Assembly (NCBI RefSeq): GCF_016892705.1
Contig: NZ_JAFEMB010000008.1
Coordinates: forward strand, 1-64,000
Length of the DNA: 64,000 nucleotides
Source: Microvirga pudoricolor
GTDB lineage: Bacteria > Pseudomonadota > Alphaproteobacteria > Rhizobiales > Beijerinckiaceae
Direction: 5' to 3'
Shown here in pieces: positions 10,133 through 19,236 of this stretch. How positions within the stretch are numbered: the stretch's first letter is position 1; each line of letters opens with the position of its first letter. A program made the position numbers and the translations under genes. Below the pieces are notes generated by a model. It was not told the origin of the DNA, ran no database searches, and was given only the letters and a program-made list of their open reading frames with translations.

Positions 10133-10984
10133 ATGTTCACGGTTTTGGATCGCGTCAGCCTGCCGGGCGACCCCGCCAAGGCCAACGAGGACACCTGCGG
10201 CGCGTCCGGGGATTGGGCCTGGATCATCGACACCTCGATTTTCCCTGGCACGAAGCCGATCATGCATCCGAAAAGCGATGCCACGTGGCTTGCTCATTTC
10301 GCGAATGAACGCCTGTCGAACCTGGCACCGAGCGCCACGGACGGCCACGCTCTGGTGCGGCACGTGATCGAGGAGGCCCGCATGGCCTTCATGGCCGTGG
10401 CACCCGAGGCCCGGCACGATTTCGTCACGTGGCCGCTGGGCGCCATGACCCTCGTGCGGCGGCGGGGCGAGGTTGTCGACGTGTGGACCTTTGCCGACAC
10501 CACGGCCTTCATCCGCCACCCCGACGGGACGGTGCTGACCTTAGGGGAGGGGCCTGAATTGCGGGATCTGGAAGCTGCCAAAGCGGCCGAACTTCTCGCC
10601 GAGACCGGAGCGGGGCCCACGGCCATCCTGGACGAGCCCGCCTTCCTGGCCTGGCTCGGCGGGCGCCGGGAGCGCCAGAAGGCGAGCGGCAAGGCCCCCG
10701 CGCTTCTCAGCCTCGACCCCAGGGCCGCCGACAAGCTGCGCCACGATACCGCCCCCTGCCCAGACGGTACGGTGATCCTGCTGGCCAGCGACGGCTTCTC
10801 GGCCCTGGTGGACCTCTACCGCCATTGGGACGCCAGGGGCCTGGTGGAGGCTGCCCTGGCCACGGGCCTGGAAGCCTTGGCCCACAAGGCGCGTGAGATC
10901 GAGACCGAGCGAGATCCCGCCGGAAAGCTCTATCCCCGCTTCAAGCTCAGCGACGACACCACGGCACTGCTGCTACGGGCATAA
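10133..10984 (+). CDS. PP2C-like serine/threonine phosphatase domain protein
   Basis: This 283-residue cytosolic protein has a PP2C-like layout. ANEDTCGASGDWAWIID near residue 20 corresponds to the NED...D(G) motif I/II region. LLASDGFSALVDLY near 222 is the second metal-binding Asp-Gly, and SDDTTALLL at the C-terminus is the third metal Asp. The first Asp is followed by Thr-Ser rather than the usual Gly, so the metal site is slightly unusual. The start ATG has a G-rich ribosome binding site (GAGGGGGG) upstream. No kinase partner is adjacent. A general protein phosphatase role is inference. Confidence 0.7.
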   Translation: MFTVLDRVSLPGDPAKANEDTCGASGDWAWIIDTSIFPGTKPIMHPKSDATWLAHFANERLSNLAPSATDGHALVRHVIEEARMAFMAVAPEARHDFVTWPLGAMTLVRRRGEVVDVWTFADTTAFIRHPDGTVLTLGEGPELRDLEAAKAAELLAETGAGPTAILDEPAFLAWLGGRRERQKASGKAPALLSLDPRAADKLRHDTAPCPDGTVILLASDGFSALVDLYRHWDARGLVEAALATGLEALAHKAREIETERDPAGKLYPRFKLSDDTTALLLRA

Positions 10985-11297
10985 TCCCGCCTTTTCAGGG
11001 CCTCGGCGACACAAACCGTCGGTCGCCGACCACCGATGCACGGGCGGCCGGATGGGGTCAGATCCGCGCAGCGACCGGGCAACAGGTGGGCAGAGCCGCC
11101 AAGTCATTGGAAGATGGGCCGTTTTCGGATGATTGGATCCCTCTGGATAACCTGTCAAAAAACTTGAAAAAAGTGCGGTTCTAGCCCATCTAAGAACTTG
11201 ATTTTCCTTGGATTCGAGAAGGCTATAGCAAGGTGTCGAAAGCGAGCGGCTTCAAGCGGCTCCACCGGACCGGTAGCCGATCACAGAAAGACCAGTC
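10985..11297. other. Intergenic region upstream of gyrA
   Basis: I found no gene in these 313 bp. From about 11155 the sequence becomes AT-rich. TTGAAA (11164-11169), a 17-nt spacer and CATCTA make a weak promoter candidate for gyrA, leaving a leader of roughly 100 nt. No riboswitch or leader peptide is apparent. Confidence 0.35.
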
Positions 11298-14069
11298 TTG
11301 ACCGATCAGAACGACATTCCGGTGGGCGGCGCCTCGGGCGAACCGCCGGCGAGCGACGTGAAGCTGATTTCCATCGTCGACGAGATGAAGCGCTCCTATC
11401 TCGATTACGCCATGAGCGTGATCGTGAGCCGCGCTCTCCCGGACGCCCGCGACGGGCTGAAGCCGGTTCATCGCCGCATTCTGTATGCGATGAACGAGAG
11501 CGGCTACACGCCGGACAAGAAGCACGTGAAATCGTCCCGCATCGTCGGCGACGTGATGGGTCAGTATCACCCGCACGGCGATCAATCGATCTACGACGCC
11601 TTGGTGCGGATGGCGCAGGACTTCGCCATGCGGCTCCTGCTGGTGGACGGCCAGGGCAATTTCGGCTCCGTCGACGGCGATCCCCCGGCGGCCATGCGCT
11701 ACACCGAGTCGCGTCTCACCCGCGCGGCGATGCCGCTGCTGGAGGACATCGACAAGGACACGGTCGACTTCCGACCGAACTACGATGAATCCCAGCACGA
11801 GCCGGAGGTGCTGCCGGCCCGCTACCCGAACCTGCTCGTGAATGGCGCCGGCGGCATCGCGGTCGGCATGGCCACCAACATGCCTCCACACAACCTGGGC
11901 GAGGTGATCGACGGCTGCATGGCTTTCATCGAGAACCCGGACATCTCCGCCGAGGAGCTGATCGAGATCATTCCAGGTCCGGATTTCCCCACGGGCGGCC
12001 TCATCCTCGGTCGCACGGGCGTGCGCTCGGCCTACACGACGGGCCGCGGCTCCATCATCATGCGGGCCAAGTCCGAGGTGGAGGAGATCCGCAAGGATCG
12101 CGAGGCGATCATCGTCTCCGAGATCCCGTATCAGGTGAACAAGGCTTCCTTGATCGAGAAGATCGCCGAACTGGTGCGCGAGAAGAAGATCGAGGGCATC
12201 TCGGACCTGCGCGACGAATCCGACCGCGACGGCATGCGCATCGTGATCGAGATCAAGCGCGACTCCATGGCGGACGTGGTGCTCAACCAGCTCTACCGCT
12301 ACACGCCGCTCCAGACGAGCTTCGGCGCCAACATGGTGGCGCTCAACGGCGGCCGTCCGGAGCTCATGACGCTCAAGGACCTGCTGCGCGCCTTCGTCGA
12401 CTTCCGCGAGGAGGTCGTTTCCCGCCGCACCAAGTTCCTGCTCAACAAGGCCCGCGAGCGCGCCCACGTGTTGTGCGGACTGGCCATCGCGGTGGCCAAT
12501 ATCGATGAAGTGATCCGCCTCATCCGCACCGCGCCGGATCCGAACGCAGCCCGCGAGGCCCTCATGGGCCGCGACTGGCCGGCCCAGGACATCGCGCCCC
12601 TCATCGCGCTCGTGGACGATCCGCGCCACCGGATCAACGATGACGGCACCTACCGGCTGTCCGAGGTGCAGGCCCGCGCCATCCTCGACCTGCGCCTGCA
12701 GCGCCTCACCGCCCTCGGGCGCGACGAGGTGGGCGACGAACTGTCCAAGCTCGCGGCCGAAATTTCCGATTACCTCGAGATCCTGCGCTCCCGCGCCCGC
12801 ATCATGGGGATCATCAAGGACGAGCTGACCCAGGTCCGCGATGCCTACGCCACCCCGCGCCGCACGCAGATCATGGACTGGGCGTCCGACGTGGACGACG
12901 AGGACCTGATCGCCCGCGAGGATATGGTCGTGACCGTATCGCATGCGGGCTACATCAAGCGCGTGCCGCTCTCGACTTACCGGTCGCAGCGTCGCGGCGG
13001 CAAGGGCCGCTCCGGCATGGCGACCCGCGACGAGGATTTCGTCACGCGGCTGTTCGTGGTCAACACCCACACGCCGGTGGTGTTCTTCTCGTCGAAGGGC
13101 AAGGCCTACAAGGAGAAGGTGTGGCGCCTGCCGCTGGCGGCTCCCAATGCCAAGGGTAAGGCCCTCGTCAACATGCTGCCCTTGGAGCAGGACGAGCGCA
13201 TCACCACGATCATGCCGCTGCCCGAGGACGAGGCGTCCTGGGACAAGCTGGACATCATGTTCGCGACCTCGCGGGGTACGGTGCGACGGAACAAGCTGTC
13301 GGACTTCGTGCAGGTGAACCGAGCCGGCAAGATCGCCATGAAGATCGATGCGGGCGAGTCCATCGTCGACGTGCAGATCTGCTCCGAGAATGACGACGTG
13401 CTGCTGACGACAGCGAAGGGGCAGTGCATCCGCTTCGCCGTCCCGGAGGTGCGCGTGTTCAAAGGCCGCGACTCCATGGGCGTACGCGGCATCAATCTGG
13501 CCGAGGGCGACGACATCATCTCTATGGCGATCCTGCGTCACATGGAGGCGTCGGGCGAGGAGCGCGCCGGTTACCTCAAGATGCGCCGTGCCGTCATGGG
13601 CGAGCAGTCGACCGGTGAGGGCAATGGAGATGCGGTGGAGGCCGACGACGAGAACGTCGCGGGCGAAGCGCTTTCCATGGAGCGCTACACCCAGATGAGC
13701 GCAGCCGAGCAGTTTATTCTGACGCTCTCGGAGAAAGGCTTCGGCAAGCGCACGTCGTCCTACGAGTACCGCATCACCGGCCGGGGCGGCAAAGGCATCA
13801 CGGCCATGGCCGTCAACGCCCGCAACGGCAACCTCGTGGCGTCCTTCCCGGTCGAGGAGAGCGACCAGATCATGCTCGTCACCGATGCTGGCCAGCTCAT
13901 CCGCGTTCCGGTCAACGGCATCCGCACCGTGGGCCGTGGCTCCCAGGGCGTGACGGTCTTCTCGACCAAGGGCAAGGAACGTGTCGTCTCGGTGGAGCAC
14001 ATCGAGGGCGAGGATACCGAAGACGGCGAGGCGGATTTTGCGGATGCGGGTGAGGCTGGCGACGAATAG
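11298..14069 (+). CDS. gyrA: DNA gyrase subunit A
   Basis: GyrA carries the DNA-cleaving tyrosine of gyrase and wraps DNA to introduce negative supercoils. This 923-residue protein starts with TTG. The cleavage site is Tyr135 in [10 protein letters not shown]. The helix-turn-helix region around HPHGD (91-95) is the quinolone-resistance-determining region. The GyrA box QRRGGKG near 560 and six blade-like repeats in the C-terminal half distinguish it from ParC. An acidic insertion near 775-790 and an acidic C-terminal tail ([19 protein letters not shown]) are present. Gln96 occupies the position of E. coli Ser83. A strong terminator follows. Confidence 0.97.
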   Translation: MTDQNDIPVGGASGEPPASDVKLISIVDEMKRSYLDYAMSVIVSRALPDARDGLKPVHRRILYAMNESGYTPDKKHVKSSRIVGDVMGQYHPHGDQSIYDALVRMAQDFAMRLLLVDGQGNFGSVDGDPPAAMRYTESRLTRAAMPLLEDIDKDTVDFRPNYDESQHEPEVLPARYPNLLVNGAGGIAVGMATNMPPHNLGEVIDGCMAFIENPDISAEELIEIIPGPDFPTGGLILGRTGVRSAYTTGRGSIIMRAKSEVEEIRKDREAIIVSEIPYQVNKASLIEKIAELVREKKIEGISDLRDESDRDGMRIVIEIKRDSMADVVLNQLYRYTPLQTSFGANMVALNGGRPELMTLKDLLRAFVDFREEVVSRRTKFLLNKARERAHVLCGLAIAVANIDEVIRLIRTAPDPNAAREALMGRDWPAQDIAPLIALVDDPRHRINDDGTYRLSEVQARAILDLRLQRLTALGRDEVGDELSKLAAEISDYLEILRSRARIMGIIKDELTQVRDAYATPRRTQIMDWASDVDDEDLIAREDMVVTVSHAGYIKRVPLSTYRSQRRGGKGRSGMATRDEDFVTRLFVVNTHTPVVFFSSKGKAYKEKVWRLPLAAPNAKGKALVNMLPLEQDERITTIMPLPEDEASWDKLDIMFATSRGTVRRNKLSDFVQVNRAGKIAMKIDAGESIVDVQICSENDDVLLTTAKGQCIRFAVPEVRVFKGRDSMGVRGINLAEGDDIISMAILRHMEASGEERAGYLKMRRAVMGEQSTGEGNGDAVEADDENVAGEALSMERYTQMSAAEQFILTLSEKGFGKRTSSYEYRITGRGGKGITAMAVNARNGNLVASFPVEESDQIMLVTDAGQLIRVPVNGIRTVGRGSQGVTVFSTKGKERVVSVEHIEGEDTEDGEADFADAGEAGDE

Positions 14070-14096
14070 CCGCCGAAGCGCATATGAGGATCGTTG

Positions 14097-14130
14097 AAAG
14101 CTCCGCCGGCACGGCCCGGCGGAGCTTTTT
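14097..14130 (+). terminator. Rho-independent terminator after gyrA
   Basis: A perfect 13-bp stem (AAAGCTCCGCCGG with CCGGCGGAGCTTT) encloses a 6-nt loop and runs into five T residues. It begins 27 bp after the gyrA stop codon. Confidence 0.93.
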
Positions 14131-14164
14131 CATGTGCTCAGACCGCGCGCCCTGGGGACTAGCC

Positions 14165-14251
14165 CTAGGGAAAAGCGACACCTGCCGAGACGGCGGCCGG
14201 GCCCAGTACGAGGGCCGCGATGGCAAAGACGATGCTGAGGCGAAGCTTCAT
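14165..14251 (-). CDS. 28-residue hydrophobic mini-protein, paralogue of 16857-16931
   Basis: The minus strand encodes MKLRLSIVFAIAALVLG followed by PAAVSAGVAFP. It reads as a single hydrophobic segment or a bare signal-peptide-like helix. It matches the mini-ORF at 16857-16931 in the pattern M-x-L-R-L-x-I-V-F-x-x-A-x-x-V-L-x-P-A-A. That similarity, on the same strand on both sides of the GMC oxidoreductase gene, argues that both are real. The ribosome binding site is weak here (CCGG only). The function is unknown, and it is too short for ordinary gene callers. Confidence 0.5.
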   Translation of the reverse strand: MKLRLSIVFAIAALVLGPAAVSAGVAFP

Positions 14252-14578
14252 GGCACAGACCGGAACGCAGGGTGTCGATGCAATGATGTTCGCCGAAAAA
14301 CATGCCGCCGAATACGGCGAAATGTAGGGCGCCGACCGATTCCTCTCCCTATGGTTTGTAATTCAATAACGGACGAGGTTGACGCTTGGTAACGACGCTT
14401 CCCTGTTCGATCCCGAGGGAGGCTTCAACCTGCGATAATCCCTAATATCCGGATCAGCCGCGCGCCCAAGTCAACTGGAAGTATTGCAGGCCTGCAGCAT
14501 TGAGATAAGCTGGATCAAGGCAGTTATCCCGACATCGAGACCAGCAATGAACGGTCTAAGTTTGCGAGATCTGGTCTG
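14252..14578. other. Intergenic stretch with no supported gene
   Basis: These 327 bp separate the mini-ORF from the putative exported protein. They are AT-richer than the surroundings around 14300-14360, consistent with promoters firing in both directions, but no clear motif or structure stands out. Confidence 0.3.
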
Positions 14579-14953
14579 ATGATGCGCGCAGGGACGCATA
14601 TCCGAGCTTTCGGCATATTGGTCCTGACGTTCATCATCTATTGCCTGCTCGGCGGTGTGTCGGACGCGAAGCATTTCGCTCCGCTCCCGGAAACACATAT
14701 CCAGGCGAGCGTCCAGGATTACTGCCGGAGCGCCTCGATCATCAATGATGAGAGCGGTGAGGAATTCGCGCAGGAGCACGTTCAACCCAATCATATCGAT
14801 GGTGACCTGCTTCTCGAGCGGACGCCCGCGCGCCGCCTCGTCGGCTTTCCGGCGCCGAGCCTGCAAAGCCACGCGCCTCCGACCGGCGGTTCCTGGCCTA
14901 TCCGGCAATATGCCACCGGCCCACCCGGACCGGCGATCCGAAACGCCGCCTGA
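14579..14953 (+). CDS. Putative small exported protein, hypothetical
   Basis: This is a 124-codon ORF with a plausible signal peptide: MMRAGTHIR, then the hydrophobic run AFGILVLTFIIYCLLGGVSDA, with a possible cleavage after SDA. The mature part is polar, rich in Pro and His, with one Cys and no recognisable domain. There is no strong ribosome binding site, and an opposing ORF of similar length exists, so it may be spurious. It precedes the GMC oxidoreductase by about 130 bp on the same strand. Confidence 0.35.
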   Translation: MMRAGTHIRAFGILVLTFIIYCLLGGVSDAKHFAPLPETHIQASVQDYCRSASIINDESGEEFAQEHVQPNHIDGDLLLERTPARRLVGFPAPSLQSHAPPTGGSWPIRQYATGPPGPAIRNAA

Positions 14954-15081
14954 TCTCCTCAGCCCGGCCCGGGACACCCGCTTGCGATGGGCGGGGCCTG
15001 CCGGCCGACCGCGATCGACACGCGGGGAGTGAACCATTCGGGCTTGAGGGATTGCCACGTCGTCGCATCGGGAGGGGTCCC

Positions 15082-16812
15082 ATGATGGTCGATGCCAGAG
15101 AACTCAACGACAAGACCAGAATTGCCTGCGACATATGCATTGTGGGAGCCGGTCCTGCCGCCCTTGCCCTTGCGTCGGAACTGAGCGGCACGAACCTTCG
15201 TGTGGTCCTGCTCGAGAGCGGAGGGCCGGAGAAGCCCGCGGGCGAGACGGCGGATGCGGTGTCGCCACCGTCCAGGATCGGGAACTCGAAGGTCAAGATC
15301 GCACGCCAGCTCGGGGGCTCCGCCCATGCCTGGCACATCCGCACGTCACGCAGCCGGAGCGGGGTACGCCTGCTGCCGCTCGCGGCGGCCGATCTTGAGG
15401 CAAGACCGTGGATTCCCGGTAGCGGCTGGCCATTGTCCCACAATGATCTCATGGGATACTGCATCCGTGCGCAGCTCGCCTTCGGCCTGCCGCCATTGGG
15501 CTATTCCGTTCAGGATTGGGAGGAGCCCTGGGCGCGCCAACTGCCCCTGTCGAGCCACCGGGTTCAGACCTCGATCTTCCAGTTCGGCGACGCCCAGGCC
15601 TTTCTGGGAGAGGGACTTCGGCGGCTGAGCATTTCCGATCATACCATCATCTACCACCATGTGACGGCCCTGGAATTGCTGACGAGCACGGATGCGAGCC
15701 ACGTGACGGGCGTGCGAGCGGCGTCATCGGCCGGCAAGAGCCTCACGGTGGAGGCGGGCTACGTGGTGCTGGCCGGAGGCGGCCTGTCGAGCGCCGGGTT
15801 GCTTCTCGCCTCCGACGCGGTACAGAGCGGCGGCCTTGGCAACCGTCATGACAATGTAGGCCGCTATCTCATGGATCATCCGCTGCTGTTCGGCGGCGAT
15901 TTCATTCCGTCCTCACGAAGATTGTTCGCCGCCATGTCGCTCTACGACCTGCGGAGCGTGCGGGGGACGCCCATCATGGGCCACCTGCAATTGACCGACA
16001 GGGCGCTACGCGAGGAGAATCTGCTGAATCTCAGCATGATGCTCTTCCCGCGCGAAGCAGGTTATCGTGAGCACGTCAGGCTTACGCCGCGCCAGCGCCG
16101 GGGCTTCGAGGCGGGCCTGCACCTGCGCCGCTCCTGGCAACGCAAGGCGCTTCCAGGGAGCCGGACGGTGCTGGATGCCGTGATGGGCCTCGACGGCCTT
16201 GCAAAACGTGGGGTCGACAGCCTCGCCCGCCCGAAGTCGAACATCACACGGGGAGGTTGGTCGGCTCGGCCCGATCACGCGAGCCGTTTCGGCGTGTGCG
16301 AGGTGGTGCATCAGGCCGAACAGGCACCTCATGCGGACAATCGCGTTAGGCTCGCTCTTGAGCGCAATGCCCTGGGAATGCGGAAGATGACCGTGGACTG
16401 GCGCTGGCACGAGGGGGACATAGCAGCCACGATGCGGGCCCAGGATGTCTTCGCCTCCGAGCTTGAACAGGCCGGCCTCGGCCGCTTCGACATCGCGCGG
16501 GAGGAGGGACGTCCCGTCGAGATCACATCGTCGACTTGTCATTACATGGGGACGACGCGGATGAGTGATGACCCGCGCCAGGGAGTGGTCAATGGAGATT
16601 GCCGAGTGCACGGGATCGACAACCTCTATGTGGCCAGCAGCAGCGTCTTCCCGACCGGCGGCTTTGCAAACCCGACGCTGACGATCGTAGCCCTTGCGAT
16701 CCGCATCGCCGATACGGTGAGGTCCAGGCTCGGCCTCGCGCTCGCACCGGCACCCGGTGGCATGAGCGACTTGGCCGCCGACGCGGACGCGGCGGAGATC
16801 CGGGGCAGGTGA
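15082..16812 (+). CDS. GMC-family FAD-dependent oxidoreductase
   Basis: This 576-residue flavoprotein probably oxidises an alcohol or sugar. The FAD-binding Rossmann motif is CIVGAGPAALALASEL near residues 20-35, followed by LLESGG. The substrate and C-terminal domain shows STCHYMGTTRMSDDP and GFANPTLTIVALAIRIAD, with the catalytic-type His in CHYMG and the Asn in NPTLT typical of the fructose/gluconate dehydrogenase branch. There is no signal peptide and no cytochrome or small subunit next door, so the electron acceptor is unknown. GGAGGGG precedes the start. ATG 15085 is an equally possible start. Confidence 0.87.
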   Translation: MMVDARELNDKTRIACDICIVGAGPAALALASELSGTNLRVVLLESGGPEKPAGETADAVSPPSRIGNSKVKIARQLGGSAHAWHIRTSRSRSGVRLLPLAAADLEARPWIPGSGWPLSHNDLMGYCIRAQLAFGLPPLGYSVQDWEEPWARQLPLSSHRVQTSIFQFGDAQAFLGEGLRRLSISDHTIIYHHVTALELLTSTDASHVTGVRAASSAGKSLTVEAGYVVLAGGGLSSAGLLLASDAVQSGGLGNRHDNVGRYLMDHPLLFGGDFIPSSRRLFAAMSLYDLRSVRGTPIMGHLQLTDRALREENLLNLSMMLFPREAGYREHVRLTPRQRRGFEAGLHLRRSWQRKALPGSRTVLDAVMGLDGLAKRGVDSLARPKSNITRGGWSARPDHASRFGVCEVVHQAEQAPHADNRVRLALERNALGMRKMTVDWRWHEGDIAATMRAQDVFASELEQAGLGRFDIAREEGRPVEITSSTCHYMGTTRMSDDPRQGVVNGDCRVHGIDNLYVASSSVFPTGGFANPTLTIVALAIRIADTVRSRLGLALAPAPGGMSDLAADADAAEIRGR

Positions 16813-16856
16813 GGGTTCATCCCGTCCCAGGGGCCCCGCAAGGACGAAGAAGCGCC

Positions 16857-16931
16857 TCAGAGCGTCGTCATGGCGGCGGGTGCCAGGACGACGGTGGCGG
16901 TAATGAAAACGATAGCGAGGCGAAGCATCAT
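16857..16931 (-). CDS. 24-residue hydrophobic mini-protein with strong ribosome binding site
   Basis: The minus strand encodes MMLRLAIVFITATVVLAPAA followed by MTTL. A near-perfect Shine-Dalgarno, AAAGGAGGT, sits 5 nt upstream of the first ATG, which is strong evidence for translation. It is a single hydrophobic helix and a paralogue of the mini-ORF at 14165-14251. It lies between the GMC oxidoreductase (convergent) and coaD (divergent). The function is unknown. Small membrane-inserted regulatory peptides look like this, but no partner is evident. Confidence 0.6.
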   Translation of the reverse strand: MMLRLAIVFITATVVLAPAAMTTL

Positions 16932-17069
16932 GGCGACCTCCTTTGCGGTCGCCATCCTTCTCGCGTGGAACGGTCCAGGTTTCTGTGCGCCGCCGCACTC
17001 TTGCCCCAAAGCTTGACAGGCGTTAACCCCTGAAGGAGAAACGGGCCGCTCGGGCCTGCGGGCAGCTAC

Positions 17070-17576
17070 ATGGGTTCCAAACGCATCGCTCTGTATACCG
17101 GCAGCTTCGACCCGGTCACCAACGGTCACGTGGATGTGGTCCGCCAAGCATGCCGGATTGCCGATACGATCATCGTCGCCATCGGGGTTCACTCATCGAA
17201 AGCTCCGGTCTTCTCCCCCGAAGACCGAGCCGCAATGCTCAAGGCCGTCTGCGGGCCGGTGGCGGAGCGCGAAGGGGCGAACCTGGAGATCGCGACCTTC
17301 GACGACCTCGCCGTGGATACCGCCCGGCGCCTTGGAGCGACGGTCATCGTCCGAGGGCTTCGGGACGGTACGGATCTCGATTACGAGATGCAGATGGCGG
17401 CCATGAATTCTACCATGGCGCCGGAGGTCCAAACGGTCTTTTTCCCCGCCTCGCCCCTCGTTCGCCCCATCACGGCCACGCTCGTGCGCCAAATCGCCGG
17501 AATGGGCGGCGACGTCTCGGCCTTCGTGCCCGGACTTGTCGCCGAGCGCCTGAAAGCCAAATACACGCGGCGATAA
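17070..17576 (+). CDS. coaD: Phosphopantetheine adenylyltransferase
   Basis: CoaD transfers AMP from ATP to 4'-phosphopantetheine, the penultimate step of coenzyme A synthesis. The 168-residue length is typical. The nucleotidyltransferase signature [11 protein letters not shown] is at residues 10-20, with the catalytic His at 20. [19 protein letters not shown] near 92-110 and the [16 protein letters not shown] region complete the family pattern. It starts a short co-directional run with two cyclophilins. Confidence 0.96.
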   Translation: MGSKRIALYTGSFDPVTNGHVDVVRQACRIADTIIVAIGVHSSKAPVFSPEDRAAMLKAVCGPVAEREGANLEIATFDDLAVDTARRLGATVIVRGLRDGTDLDYEMQMAAMNSTMAPEVQTVFFPASPLVRPITATLVRQIAGMGGDVSAFVPGLVAERLKAKYTRR

Positions 17577-17602
17577 AGCCGCTCACAATACGGAGACATC
17601 GA

Positions 17603-18166
17603 ATGAAGCGTCTGCTTGCCACCGGAGCCATCGTGATGGCCGGTCTCGTTCCCGCCGGCCTGACCTCGGCCATGGCCCAGCAGGCCCCCGATCCGCAGAA
17701 CACGGTGTATCTCGACACGAAGGACGGCCGGGTCACGATCCGCCTGCGGCCGGACCTGGCGCCCAAGCACGTGGCGCAGATCAAGGCTCTGACGAAGCAG
17801 GGCTTCTATGACGGCGTCCCCTTCCACCGCGTGATCCCGGGCTTCATGGCCCAGACCGGCGATCCGACCGGCACCGGCACCGGCAAGTCCGACCTACCGA
17901 ACATTCCGGCCGAGTTCAGCTCGACCCAGTACAAGCGCGGCACCGTCGGGATGGCCCGGTCGGCCAGCCCGGATTCGGCCAACAGCCAGTTTTTCATCTG
18001 CTACGAGGGCTGTGGCCCGCTGACGGGCCAGTACACGGTCTTCGGCGAGGTCGTGTCCGGCATGGATGTCGTCGACAAGGTCAAGAAAGGCACTGCCGCC
18101 AACAACGGCCAGGTCTCCGGCCCTGACAAGATCGTCAAGATGCAGCTGGCGGCAGACGCCAAGTAA
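17603..18166 (+). CDS. ppiA: Periplasmic peptidyl-prolyl cis-trans isomerase (cyclophilin)
   Basis: This 187-residue cyclophilin has a Sec signal peptide (MKRLLATGAIVMAGLVPAGL ... AMAQ, cleavage near residue 25), so it acts in the periplasm. Active-site pattern: FHRVIPGFMAQTGDPTGTGTG, then MARSASPDSANSQFFI. It starts 26 bp after coaD and is followed by a small exported protein and a second, cytosolic cyclophilin that shares many residues, so the pair looks like an ancestral duplication with different compartments. The symbol is by analogy with E. coli ppiA. Confidence 0.92.
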   Translation: MKRLLATGAIVMAGLVPAGLTSAMAQQAPDPQNTVYLDTKDGRVTIRLRPDLAPKHVAQIKALTKQGFYDGVPFHRVIPGFMAQTGDPTGTGTGKSDLPNIPAEFSSTQYKRGTVGMARSASPDSANSQFFICYEGCGPLTGQYTVFGEVVSGMDVVDKVKKGTAANNGQVSGPDKIVKMQLAADAK

Positions 18167-18176
18167 GGGTGTTTTG

Positions 18177-18668
18177 ATGGCTTGGGGCCTCGCGGGCAGG
18201 GGCGTCTTGGTGCTCCTTGCCTGCGCCGGTGTGGCCCATGCCCAGGACTTCCTGCCGTTCGGCGACCCGGACGAGCGGCAGGAGCTCCTGGAACCTCCAA
18301 TGGCCCTGCCCGAGAGCCGGCGAGGCGACATCCGCTACCGGGCGGACACGGCGCGTGTCTCCCGGATCGACACGCTCGGTGCGGTCTTCCAGGCGCTCCA
18401 GGCCTGCTGGACATTGCCGGATGGGCAGGCGGGGTCGGGGCAGGAGGTCACCCTTAGGGTATCCTTCCGGCGGGATGGGAGCCTCTTCGGCGAGCCGCAG
18501 GTTACGTACAACCGGGCGGACCGAGCCAAGGACGGGCGGAACGATTTCGTTGCTTCCGCCCGCTCGGCGCTTGCGCGATGCACGCCATTGCCGTTCTCGA
18601 GCGGTTTCGGGGCCGCCAATGCGGGCCGCCCCTTCAACATCCGCTTCATCGATCCCCGCCCGCAATAA
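18177..18668 (+). CDS. Exported protein with TonB/TolA C-terminal-like domain
   Basis: This 163-residue protein starts MAWGLAGRGVLVLLACAGVAHAQ, a clear signal peptide. The mature part has FQALQACWTLPDGQAGSGQEVTLRVSFRRDGSL and a late FVASARSALARCTPLPF, the arrangement of TolA/TonB C-terminal domains: a helix with Cys, beta hairpin, helix with Cys. The two cysteines probably form a disulfide. It lacks the TM anchor and long helix of real TolA. It lies between two cyclophilin genes and starts 10 bp after the first, so co-expression is likely. The exact role is unknown. Confidence 0.72.
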   Translation: MAWGLAGRGVLVLLACAGVAHAQDFLPFGDPDERQELLEPPMALPESRRGDIRYRADTARVSRIDTLGAVFQALQACWTLPDGQAGSGQEVTLRVSFRRDGSLFGEPQVTYNRADRAKDGRNDFVASARSALARCTPLPFSSGFGAANAGRPFNIRFIDPRPQ

Positions 18669-18729
18669 CAGCCTGCCCCTTGTAGAGGGGCACCCCCATG
18701 GCCTACATGGCTGCTTCAAGGAGATTTTT

Positions 18730-19197
18730 ATGGCAGACCCAGAGAACACCCTCATCCTGGAGACCACGAAGGGCCGCGTCGTCATCGAGCTGCGTCCGGA
18801 CCTGGCGCCCGGCCACGTGGAGCGCATCAAGACCCTCGCTCGCAAGGGTTTCTACGACGGCATCGCCTTCCACCGGGTGATCGAGGGCTTCATGGCCCAA
18901 ACCGGCTGCCCGAACGGCACCGGCACCGGCGGATCGGACCTGCCCGACCTGAAGGCCGAATTCAACGCCGAGCCCCACGTGCGAGGCGTCTGCTCAATGG
19001 CCCGCACCAGCGCCCCTCACTCGGCCAACAGCCAGTTTTTCATCGTGTTCGACGATGCCCGTTTCCTGGACAAGCAATACACGGTTTGGGGAAAGGTGAC
19101 CGAAGGCATGGACAACGTCGACAAGATCAAGCGCGGTGAGCCTGTGCGCGATCCGGACCGGATCGTCTCCATGAAGGTCGCGGCCGACGCTGCGTAA
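18730..19197 (+). CDS. ppiB: Cytoplasmic peptidyl-prolyl cis-trans isomerase (cyclophilin)
   Basis: This 155-residue single-domain cyclophilin has no signal peptide. It catalyses proline cis-trans isomerisation in the cytosol. Motifs: FHRVIEGFMAQTGCPNGTGTGG, SMARTSAPHSANSQFFIVF and KQYTVWGKVTEGMDNVDKI. AAGGAG precedes the ATG by 7-8 nt. A good terminator follows directly, ending the coaD-cyclophilin run. Confidence 0.95.
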   Translation: MADPENTLILETTKGRVVIELRPDLAPGHVERIKTLARKGFYDGIAFHRVIEGFMAQTGCPNGTGTGGSDLPDLKAEFNAEPHVRGVCSMARTSAPHSANSQFFIVFDDARFLDKQYTVWGKVTEGMDNVDKIKRGEPVRDPDRIVSMKVAADAA

Positions 19198-19204
19198 TCT
19201 CGAG

Positions 19205-19230
19205 AAGGCCCTCCCCTGGAGGGCTTTTTT
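19205..19230 (+). terminator. Rho-independent terminator after ppiB
   Basis: GCCCTCC and GGAGGGC form a 7-bp stem around a 3-nt loop, followed by six T residues. It lies 8 bp past the ppiB stop and between convergent genes. Confidence 0.9.
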
Positions 19231-19236
19231 GTTACA

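Noticed and set aside
11223..14000. 925-codon minus-strand ORF opposite gyrA
   Set aside because: Antisense shadow of gyrA, since gyrA has all expected motifs on the plus strand.
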